A DNA stretch of 64,000 bases from Rhineura floridana. Its lineage: Eukaryota; Chordata; Lepidosauria; Squamata; Rhineuridae. This document shows positions 33,901-45,900 of this stretch, piece after piece. The DNA lies in the NCBI RefSeq assembly GCF_030035675.1, contig NC_084480.1, positions 130,212,738 through 130,276,737 on the forward strand, given 5' to 3'. The translations under genes and the position numbers were made by a program. The stretch's first letter is position 1. Every line of letters starts with the position of its first letter. The notes under the pieces were generated by a model. It did not search any database and was not told the DNA's origin. It worked only from the letters and a program-made list of their open reading frames with translations.

Positions 33901-36900
33901 AGTTGAGGCCAGACTTCTAAATAACCATATCACCCCCACCAGGGGGGAAAAAGCACACCCTCAACTTAAAAAAAAATAGAATGGGAGGGACAGAGCAACA
34001 ATGTATTTATTAATTAAATGTATATCCCACCCTTCCTCCCAGAGCAAATGGGATGTTGAAGGGTAGAATCATAGAATCATAGAGTTGCAAGGGGCCTTGT
34101 AGGCCATCGAGTCCAACCCCCTGCTCACAGCAGGAAATCCACAGCTAGAGCATCTCCCGCAGATAGCTGTCCAGCCTCTGCTTGAAGACATCCAGCGAAG
34201 GGGATCCTACCACCTCCCTAGGCAGTCGGTTCCATTGCTGAACTGCCCTTACTGTCAAGGGCACCCTTACTGTCAAGGTACCCACATGCACCACATGCGG
34301 GGGAGCCCAGATATAGATGTCATATGCACTAATCTGCTAGCTTTAGTTGACATCCCGACTGCCACATCCTGGACCAATTAAAATTTAAAAATTGTCTTCC
34401 AAGGCAGCCCCGCATAAAACACATAAATGGCAGATCCACACCATACATTTAAAGCACATCCCATGCACTTTTACAGCACATGGCTTTCCTCAAAGAATCC
34501 TGGGAACTGTGGTTTTCTCCTCCAGAGCTACAAATTCTCAGCACACTTAACAAAGTACAGTTCCCATTATTCTTGGGGGGGGAGGGAAATCATGTGCTTT
34601 AAATGTGTGCTGGATGTGCTTTCAATGTATGAGGGCAACACAGAATTTTCAAAGTCATTATAATGCCATTTCCCCCCATGCTAATGGGACGGGTACTTAC
34701 TGTTATGCTCAGAGGCCTGGGACTCTTAGAAATAAGAACCTGGACAGAAACTGTACTTACTTATCCTTCACCTTTTCATAGCTGACAGTGGGGGGTGGGG
34801 GAAACACACAGTGTAATGATGTCACATCATGCATTGTCTTACACTAGACATTACAAGGAAGAGAAACATGAAGTAGCAGCAGCTCTTGTAATGTCTAGTG
34901 AATTATCAGGGATGCTTTATGTTTCTTACACCACTGGTCAGTCAGCAACCACTCCTTTAGGAGGAAGAGCCAGCAACGCCACAGGGTCCCCTACACTACG
35001 GTCAAGATTCCTTCTATAGTCATTGCTGGATCACATCAGTTGCCTCATGAGTATCAACGTTTTGATAACATAGCCTTGTTTCTTCTCCAGAGACCAAATC
35101 ACTATGACGAACTTCAAGAAAGCTCTAAAGTTCTTGTCAATAGCAGTCCCAATCGTTTGTGGTGAGTATTCATCACATTCCATTCTTGATTTAAGAGACA
35201 AACAAGTGTGTGCTGCTATATTGACTCCGAACAAATGAAGTCAAAACTGTGCTTAGTTTTGTATAGTTTGGTTGCCTTTTTTGGAGAGAGGCTATTGGAG
35301 ACCTGCAACATATATGTAATACTTCACTCTATTTACAAATGTTCAAAAATATTAAGATTGGGAGTCAAAACACCAATACCATCTTCAGGACTTATTCAAA
35401 GATGGCAATCCTTTGACTAGAGAACAAACTGTTGCTCATAGCAATGTGAGGGCCAGTAGTATAGTGGCAGATTCAGAAGTGCAGGGTCTCTTCATGATAG
35501 CCACACCACGTCCCCTCACAGCCACATCCCCTCAAAGCCATGCCTCCTTTTCCACTTTCCCTCATATCCCTTACTCTCTGTGTCATCTCTGAATCTACAC
35601 TACAACAGACATCCCTAGGAGCCAATCAGCATGAAAGGGGAGGGTGCGTGTTAGCTACTGAGAAGAGTCTCCTCAGTGGTGAACTCACTTGCTTTCACTC
35701 TGATTGGCTCCACTCAGCATGAAAGGACAAGGACTCTTCACAGTGGCTAACATGCATCCCTTTCATGCTGATTGTCATGTACATAAGGACCTGTCTGGGA
35801 CCCGGCTCCCAAAAAAGTAAAAGATGTACGACCTATCACAACTCCAGATGACTACACTCCTGGTGAGGACCTTTCATACTAGGCAAGGTGGTAATTTAAT
35901 ACCACTGGAGTCCCAGGGTCTGTTTGGAAAGATACTGACCAGAGCCAGAGCTGGTTAACTTGCAAGGTGGTGGCCTCAAGTGCCTTGAGACCGTACCCTG
36001 GGACCTTAGTAGCTAGCAACCCTAGTAATTGGGGATATAATGAGTTGGGAAAGGATAAAGAACGAAAATGAGTTAGGACTTGACTTTTAAAGAACTTGCA
36101 TTATTGGATGGGGACGGAGTTTGGGCAGGGTTGAGGAAAGGTGGCAACTTGGGAATAGAACTGGAAGAGATGGAAGATGGTGTTGATATTTAAGCTGCAT
36201 TAAGTTTATTCTGTTTTCCTGATGTTTCCTTATCTGATAATTTCCTCATTTTATTTGATCTTTCACATGATGTAAAAGTCACTTCTGGAAATCTAGCGGA
36301 ATATAGTGGAAGTTTAGTGTTCATTTTTGTGTTAATTGCTTCCAGAAAAAATCCATTTTCAACCCCATTAACACAGAAAATCATGGGAGTAAAGTGACAA
36401 AATTTGGTACAGTACAAGGGCATACAGTTCTTTCCTGCCATTTTCATGGGTGAAAATGAGGGAACAGAAATGTGCATGTGTCGAAAGGGTGTGGAGGTTG
36501 TGATGTGTCCAATGATGTTTATTGTTATGTCACACCTCCCCCACTAGTGTGAATAACATTTAGCATGACATGGTGGCATATTGGTCCAAAAGCCATAGTG
36601 CCATAAGGCAACAGGTATTGCAGCGTGAAAGGAATGTTAGAAATTGGGACAGAAGCACTACCATTATAATAAGTAAAACAACACAATAAACCCTACATCT
36701 GAATACAGCCTTAGCGTGATGGGTTTGCTTATATTGTTAGAGGCAAGGGAGCTCCCTTGTGAGAGAATGAACAGAACCAAATTATTTTGCTTAATTGTGA
36801 CATTGGTATTCTCCCTGAACCCCCAGTGTAAGGTGAGCTATAAATCTAAACCTGTAGTGAGGAGCCTCAGGCCTTGGGGCCAAATGCAACCCTCAAGCCC

Positions 36901-39900
36901 TCTCTCTGGCCCTCAGAACTCTCCTCAGGCCATGGCTCTCATTATCCCTGCTCTGCACCCACCTTGGGTGCTTTTTCCAAGCTGAAATGTATCCTTGAAC
37001 TGTGCTAATTCCTCTTGCTTGACTGGATGGAGGATGAAATGATGGTGTGTGTAGAAACCTCTGGATTCTGTATGGCTGGAATGTAGCCTACTGAGCAAAG
37101 ATAAAAATCACATCCACTGCTTCTCCCACTTTGTACAAAGGGCTCATCCATACTTCTGTTTAATCTGCAAGGTAAGCCCCTGTGTCTCCATGAATTCTCC
37201 CTCTTCCATATGAAGGTTGGCCTCTAATCACTGCCTTCCCACACGTTTCCCTCCCTTAATCCGCAGTTTCTCATACAAGTTATACTGTGAAAATGAGAGA
37301 AACAGCGATTATAAGGAAGGATGCCGGTTGCATTTTCTCGCATTTTCACCTCCCTCTCCATTTCCTGCTTCTTTGGGGTACCCTCATCCCTCTCCCTTCT
37401 GATCTGAGCAAATCAGCAACACAACAAGATGAGAAGGAGGGAGGGGGAGTTTGTCAAGAAAAAAGGGCATGCCTACAAGTATGGATGAAGAAAAGGTTTG
37501 ATTCAAGTGCAAAGAAAGTGCAGAGCAGTCAGGTTTGGACTACAAGCGGACAGTTCCAATAAAGAAAATGTGGGTTTTCAGTATGGTCTGGATGAGCCCA
37601 AAGATAAAAATTACATCCATTGCTTCAGCCACTTTTGTCTCTGGCCATGCCCACCACTGGATGCAGTTGCCAGAAGATTGCCCATGACAGAATCTGGTCC
37701 TCAAGCTGAAAAATGTTCCCCGATCTAAACCAATGAATCTCCAGTAAATTGGATATAAAGGAAGGTTTGATGCCAACTTGAACATATTAAGAATGCATTT
37801 TAGGGTCACTTTGTGAGAAGATGCTTCATGTTTAATTGGAGGTGGATATACATCACGGGATATCCCAGTATTATTTTTCTGCAAGAAACACCTGGCTCTA
37901 TTGAGATTATAGCTCTCAATTATCAATAACAGGATTTTTTTCTGATTTCTCATAGCTGCTATTTACTGCTCATGTCTGTGCATGAAATTTTCAGACGGTC
38001 TGTCATCAAAGGTGAGCACCTTTCTGGGCTGGAATGAAGCTGATGTCAGTCAAAGTGAGGCATGGCTATTGTAGATGTTCTTCCAGGCAAAGGTGTAAGA
38101 ACACTGTTGGTGAATTATGCATATGGTCGAAAAGTGCATCTTCCAGTGCATCTAGCAACTGCGGCAAAAGGAAAGCTTGGTGGGCGGGTAGGATGCCTAA
38201 ACTAGCTTATATTAGTGTGATCTAAGGTAGAACGTTGCCACATTGGCTTCATATACATTTTGACATCTAAAGTTAAATACCTCTGAGAATGTGCAGAGTT
38301 TCACTTAGAACAGGAGTTCCCAAACTAGCCCGTAGACCACCAGTGGTCTGCAAGTTTCATTCAGGCAGTCCATGGTATGTACGCATTAAATATTCATATG
38401 GATTTTTAATTACATGTTTATTGCTTTTTAATTCTTATATTGTATTTTATTGTATTACACTTTGAATTCTATGCAGTTCAGACAGTGATAATAAAAGAAG
38501 CAATAACATTACACTTTTACACAGTTATACAGGGCCTAGCATAGCACATTATAAACTTTTACAACAAGCAGAAAAATCATGAAGTGGTCTGCCAAGACCC
38601 TAGGCAATTTTCAAGTGGGCTGTGGGGGGGGCAGTTTGGGAATCACAGACCTGGCAGATTAGGTAGGCAGCAAACGTCCCCTAAAAGAATAACAACAGGC
38701 CCATCTATTAATTATTAATGTTGGGGTGTATCTGTTTTTTATAGGAGCTGGCACAACGATATGAAACTGAGCTGAAATCATTGTGGTAAGAAGAATTTTT
38801 AGACAGGAATTCTTCTTAAATGCAACAGTCACTAGGCTGAGCATTACTCCCTGTTGGTGCCTTCTGGGTGGATCCCTAGGCCGGAGACTAGGCTGATCAG
38901 AAACAACAGGACAACATTCTCTCTGTGGATACTTCAGGTTTAACATAATAATAATTAAGGTTGAAATGTTATACCTGGGTATAAACCCCACTGAACTAGA
39001 TGGGGCTTATGTCGGGGTAGATATATACAGGATTGCGTGGTCAGATATGCTTAGTAGGAACTTGGCACCATGTGGCTTATCAATATGTTGAAATTAACTC
39101 TTAGAATGATCATCTGGATAAAGCCTCTTCCACAAATCTGTGCTGATTTTTCCCTCTCTTTGATGACAGCTGCGCTGTAGCCAATTAAGGAACTGGGTGT
39201 TCCCTGGACAAGTGAACAATTTTTAATATTTACATTGTACCCATTTTTCATCTCAAGGAAGTCCCAAAATTTGCTCGAAGAACAAATCAATGAAATCCAA
39301 GGCCTTAAAAAGGAGACGGATCGACTGCGTGCTGAGATCAATAGCATCAATGAAGGCATCATGCGGTCTGTAAAGGAAATCCTCGAGGAGAGTGACATCC
39401 CGGGAGAGAACAAAGATGTAGGGAGCTTGAAACTGATCATGAAAGCCCCTTGGCCCCTCATCACTTCTTGCTTTATACTTCATACCCCATTACAGGCTTG
39501 TCTTGCTGTCATAACCTGTCAACATTTTAAAAATCCAAAGAGGCAGAGTTAGGCTTGTTCCCATGATCTTAACTTCCCTATCAGCAAAGTTAAAAAAGGA
39601 AAAAAGTAAGGCTGTTTATAAATTTAATATCGGCCTAGGTCAGTGGTTTTCATACTTGCAAACTTCAGGCAACTCTTCCCTCTTTGAGAGACTCCCGCCT
39701 ACTGCAGAGGATTCTGGGAAGTGTTCAAGGATATACACTATAATTCCATGCAGAGCATTGGTCAACTTGTTGGGTATCATTGTCACTTCATGTGAAGTAA
39801 GAGAACACCTTAGAACAGGTGTCGGTTGACTTCAGGCTTACATGGTGTGTATACTGTTTTTTAAAGTGTATTTTAAATTTATAAAGCAAAAGTTCATACC

Positions 39901-42900
39901 CAGGATGTCTTTTAACAGCTAAGGCATAACTTCCAATCTGTATTACATGATCCTGAGTATGCATTCTTGCTTAAGGACACAAGTTCTTTCCTGGATCAAA
40001 TCAAAGCTCAGCACACTTTGCAACCAGCAGGCACCAAGCAGCACACCAAAAATTGGCCATTGAAGTGGGCCAAAAATTACCTTCTGCCCATCCCAGCCCT
40101 AAAAAAGACGCTCAGCAGCACTCCCTTGCAGCTGTGCATTGCAGGGGAAAATCAGTAGCGGCAGGGAAGTCCTCTTTCAGGGAAGTTGTCTACCATCTTC
40201 TCGTTGAGGAATCCCTAACAGGCTTCCACAATTTGCCAAGTTTCCAGGAGCACCACCTGAAAACCATTCTCCCAGGTTTTAGCTCTACTGGTGCAATGCC
40301 ACAGCTTATGGTGTATGGGTTCTTGCACAGTTGATCAAAGGAATGGGCTGCTTTATATTCCCAAATATTGCTTAGTATTTCCATATGTTAAGACATATAT
40401 ATATATATATAATTTGCTTGTACTGGTTAGCCATTTTTGGCAAGTTATGCAATGTCAGATATGAGACTCAAAGGTGTGTCACAATATATATGTGGCCATC
40501 TGTGCACTCTACACATTGGAGGGATTTTGTCTCAAGTCTGCTCAGCGGAGGAGCTAGCAGCAGTACAACACTAGAGAGGCAAGACAAGAGAACAAGCATG
40601 ATTCTAAGCCAGCCTTCCCCAATCTGGTATCCTCCAGACATTTTGGATGACAACTTCCATTGCAGTCTCTGACCACAGGCTATGCTGGCCAGGATTGATG
40701 GGAGTTGTAGTCCAGAACATCTGGAGAGTAGCAAGTTGGGGAAAGCTGCTCTAAGCCATAACCCTGCAGGCACCACTTGCTTCTTTTCAAAAATGCCACA
40801 GAAACGCCCTCTGCCTGAGCCAGTTGTTTTACACATAGCACAGGATGGCCACACTTTGGGTTTTTAATAAACAAGAGCCTTAGGAATACACCTTTAATGA
40901 AATAAAAACATTTTTAAACCTTTCTTAAATTATTAAAACTCCTATATAAGAAACTCACTGTTGGTTTTCACCTAAGAGCTCTGTGCTAGCACCTAAGGTC
41001 TAGCACCGCTAATCTTACCCTGAGTACCAACAACACAGTTTAGAAGTGCTGAGTGATGAAATAAATACTTCCTACCTCTTTGGATGAAAGGTCCCAGTTG
41101 AGCCATTTGCCCTGATGAGCAGAAAGGACATTGAAAATACAACTCGCATGGATAATGCAATGCTAGTTACATACACATTATTGCCATTCACATGAAGGCA
41201 AAACACCAGCTTTCTAACTGCTCAACGAAGGGCGGAAGAAATCTGAACTCTATTTCAAGCTCTTGGGGTATGGGGAATTTTTTTTTTTTAAACCCACCGC
41301 ATCAGAAGCTGGTTAACAACACACATGCACTTGCTGTCAATTCTCCCTGGCAAATGCCATCCCTACCCCCCACAATCCCTGCCATTTCAGCAAAACTGAG
41401 CTTTGGGGCTAGGAGGACCATGTGTTTGCTGAGCTAATAGCTTGTTTAGCCATAAGTGCATGACGCCCAGTTGTTCATATTCATGAAACTGCTATAGGTA
41501 GAACCTTAAGCTCTGCTTCCTTGGGCCATCCATAATTCATATGGTAGAATGTACACCTTTGATATTTGCAGTTACCATGCCCTTAGATTTGGCTGATGGG
41601 TTTCTCCCCCCCTTCACAGCAAGTGCTCGCAATGACCAATTTGGCTGTTAAGAAGATTTACGAGGATCATGTACAAATGGCTGATTGGGCTCAAAAAACA
41701 ATAGGTAATGATAGTCTACCCTCTGTTCTTATTAAGTGAATAAATGAGGCTGCTTTTTCTTCTTTTTTCTGCAGCTGAGCAAATGAAACCCATTAAGGTT
41801 GCTATCCTTAGAAGTAAGTTCTGTTGAAATCAATGGAACTTGCTGCCTCTGAGCAAACATGCGTAGGATTGGGATGTGGCTCAAACCAGGTTAAATCCCT
41901 GGCATCAAGTAAAGCTGGGGCTCAGAGAGACCCCATCTGAAATGCAGGAGAGCTGCTGCCAGTCAGTGTAGACAATAGTGGCCTAGATGGGCTGTCTTGA
42001 TATGAGGCAGCTTCCTATGTTCCCTTCCTGATGGCAATATAAAGAATTTAGTTACTATGTTATGAGGTAAACACAGGGATGCCTTAGAATGCTAGTGGGA
42101 GTCAGGGGGGGGGGACTTTGACTCAGTTCACATTTCCAGCCAAATCCATAAGATTTGCACTTTAAGAAACAATATGAGAACCGAAACAGAGCCATCCTTC
42201 AAAATTCACACTTATTCTAATTTTGCAATGCACGTCACCAACCAAACAGTGTTTACAAAAATGCATATGTTAGGGGAAAGTATGCACAAGAATGAATATA
42301 TGATTGAAGATAACGTGCAAAAATGCATTGGATGATGAGAAATGGCTTGCAAAAATGTGTACATGAGTCAAAACTACCTGCAAAAATGTGTTCATTTGGA
42401 GAAATTTGCACTAAAATGCTGGAGAATTTTCATGAGGATTTTTTTTAATCGCAAATTGCTGCAGAAATGTGGAGAAATTGAATTTAATATTGGAAAAATG
42501 AGGAACAGAGTGAACAGAAATTGACGGATCTTTCCATCCCTAGTGTGGAGCTAATATAGAGGGAAGTTTGCAAAGGAAAATTTATGAGGGGGAGAAGGAA
42601 GATTAATTCTTCCCCTGCTTGCTGGTACTTCCCTGCAAATGTCTTCTGCCTCCCCAGCCATTTATAGCAAGACCTCAATACCAACCCAGATGGGCAGCTA
42701 ACTAGCCATAGCAGGGCATAGGAAGGGTTAACCACCCTCTCCTCCTAATGCCAGTTCTTCCCTATAAATGCCTCCAACACCCCTACATTTGTGTTGTCAC
42801 TATAAACATGGGGTTAGGAACATGAATTTGTTGAGGTAACTCTGTACAGTTCTGGGTTCCTCAGCTCAAAAGGGATACTATAGAGTTGAAAAAGGTTCAG

Positions 42901-45900
42901 AGGGAGGCTGCCAAAATGATAAAGAGCAACTCCCCTATGAGGAAGGGTTACAACATTTGAGGCTTTTTAGTTTAGAAGCGTCTAAAACTATGCATGGTGT
43001 GCAGAAAGTGGACAGAGGAATTTTTCTGCCTCTCTCATTGTACTAGAATTCAGGGCCATCCAATGAAGCTGAACAGCAGGGGTGCAGGCGTCCGGGGTCT
43101 CAGGAAGTCTTAGACCCTTTAATTTTGGGGGGAGCAGGGTCCCAGCAGGGTCCCTGTGTCTCCAGCATCCTGTGAGCCAATCAGCATGGAAGGGGAGTGG
43201 CTTAGCCACTGAGAAATATCTTCTAACGTGCTTCCTTGACCTTTCCTGCTGCTTGGAGTCAATCAGAATGAAAGAAGGGTGAGTCAGCCATTGAGAAGAC
43301 TCTTCTCAGTAGCTAACACTCTCCCCTTTCATGCTTTTTGGATCCTAAGGATGTCTAATGTGGGAGAAGGCATTGACAACAATCTCATTCTCAACCCCGC
43401 AACAAAAAGGGGGAGGGGGCATGGCTATGACTAACATGGACCCTGAAATTTTGTACTGTGCTGTACAGCCACCGTACTGCTGCTGAACAGTGGAAGATTC
43501 AGAACAGACAAAAGAAAGTACTTCTTCACATAGTCCATGTTTAACGATGGAATTCACTCCCTCAAGATGCAGTGATGGCCACCAACTTGGATGGCTTTAA
43601 AATAGGATTAGAGACAAATGCATAGAGGATAAGACTATCAATGGCTCCTAGCCATAATGGCTATGCCTTCACTGTCAGAGGCAGTGTTCCCCTATACACT
43701 AGTTGTTGGGAATCACAAGTGTGGGGAGTGCTGTTGCATTCAGGTCTTGCTTGTGGGCTTCCCACAGACATCTGGTTGGCCGCTGTGAGAACCGAATCCT
43801 TAACTAGATGGGCCTTGGCCTGATCCAGCAAGGCTTTTCTTATGTTCTTATGTGACATTGAGAAACTGAATGAACAACGATGTAGAGATATGATGAGAAA
43901 ATATGTGTTGTTCGTCAATAGAGCTTGCTCTCTCTGTTATTTGTAAACTGTGTCTTCTTTAAGGAGCTACCATAGATAAAGACAGGACATCTAACAGTTA
44001 TGAACCTGAGAATTTGAAGAACTGCTGGTTTCGATCATTGTTTGTGTCTTCAGCAAATCCTCCTGATACTATTCTACAGGTACAGTAGAATATCTGGATT
44101 CTTTTATTGGAAGTACTAGAGACTTCGAACCTGCTTGCTGCACTCGCCAACCCTGCCTCCCATCATCAAAGTCCCCCTTCCCCCTCCCACAGGTCACCAA
44201 AGCTCTCCCCACCCCCCACTGGTCGCCAGACCTGCCATCCATCCTCCAAGGAGCTGCTGCTGCCACCACCACTGGCCTCCCACCCAGGCTGCAGCTGTCA
44301 CCAGACTTCTGTCCAGACTCTTGCCCGGTGTCTTGCCTAGGCCGAGGCCACTGTGGCCATTGAGACAGAGGCAACTGGGGCCACCAAGGCCCAGGCCTCT
44401 GATGCCACTGAGATCCAGGCTGCTGTGACCACTGGATACCTCGCCCGCTTGCCCTACTCCCGCTATCATGCTGTGACGTCATGACGGCTTGAGGGCTTAT
44501 CTTTTTTTATACATAGAAAAATAAGTTTAGCACAGTTATAGGATTATTCAGCTGCCCATTCTCCAACTTCTCTTGTACAGTCTCCACCACTCTCTCATGC
44601 CCTACTCCTGTTAGACATATTGGAAAATATTTCAATATTTCAATAGGCGATTGCAGAGAAGCTAAATGAATTCTTTGCATCTGTCTTCACAGTGGAAGAT
44701 ATAGGGCAGATCCCTGAACCTGAACTAACATTTGCAGGAAGGGATTCTGAGGAACTGAGACAAATAGTGGTAACGAGAGAGGAAGTTCTAGGCTTAATGG
44801 ACAATATAAAAACTGACAAATCACCGGGCCTGGATGGCATCCACCCGAGAGTTCTCAAAGAACTCAAATGTGAAATTGCTGATCTGCTAACTAAAATATG
44901 TAACTTGTCCCTTGGGTCGTCCTCCGTGTCTGAGGACTGGAAAGTGGCAAATGTAACGCCAATATTCAAAAAGGGATCCAGAGGGGATCCCGGAAATTAC
45001 AGGCCAGTTAGTTTAACTTCTGTCCCTGGAAAACTGGTAGAAAGTATTATTAAAGCTAGATTAACTAAGCACATAGAAGAACAAGCCTTGCTGAAGCAGA
45101 GCCAGCAGGGCTTCTGTAAGGGAAAGTCCTGTCTCAGTAACCTATTAGAATTCTTTGAGAGTGTCAACAAGCATATAGATAGAGGTGATCCAGTGGACAT
45201 AGTGTACTTAGACTTTCAAAAAGCTTTTGACAAGGTACCTCACCAAAGACTTCTGACGAAGTTTAGCAGTCATGGAATAAGAGGAGAGGTCCTCTTGTGG
45301 ATAAGGAATTGGCTAAGAAACAGAAAGCAGAGAGTAGGAATAAATGGACAGTTCTCCCAATGGAGGGCTGTAGAAAGTGGAGTCCCTCAAGGATCGGTAT
45401 TGGGACCTGTACTTTTCAACTTGTTCATTAATGACCTAGAATTAGGAGTGAGCAGTGAAGTGGCCAAGTTTGCTGACGACACTAAATTGTTCAGGGTTGT
45501 TAAAACAAAAAGGGATTGCGAAGAGCTCCAAAAAGATCTCTCCAAACTGAGTGAATGGGCGGAAAAATGGCAAATGCAATTCAATATAAACAAGTGTAAA
45601 ATTATGCATATTGGAGCAAAAAATCTTAATTTCACATATATGCTCATGGGGTCTGAACTGGCGGTGACCGACCAAGACAGAGACCTCGGGGTTGTAGTGG
45701 ACAGCACGATGAAAATGTCGACCCAGTGTGCGGCAGCTGTGAAAAAGGCAAATTCCATGCTAGGGATAATTAGGAAAGGTATTGAAAATAAAACAGCCCA
45801 TATCATAATGCCGTTGTATAAATCTATGGTGCGGCCGCATTTGGAATACTGTGTACAGTTCTGGTCGCCTCATCTCAAAAAGGATATTATAGAGTTGGAA

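Noticed and set aside
39418-39552. Continuing exon 7 past 39,417 into the open frame
   Set aside because: The coiled-coil text ends at GENKD, GT at 39,418 gives phase 0, which exon 8 requires, and the extension has no homology.
44069-44482. 137-codon minus-strand frame rich in Trp, Gln and Pro
   Set aside because: Frames are open on both strands through the same GC-rich block, so openness is not evidence; no known domain.
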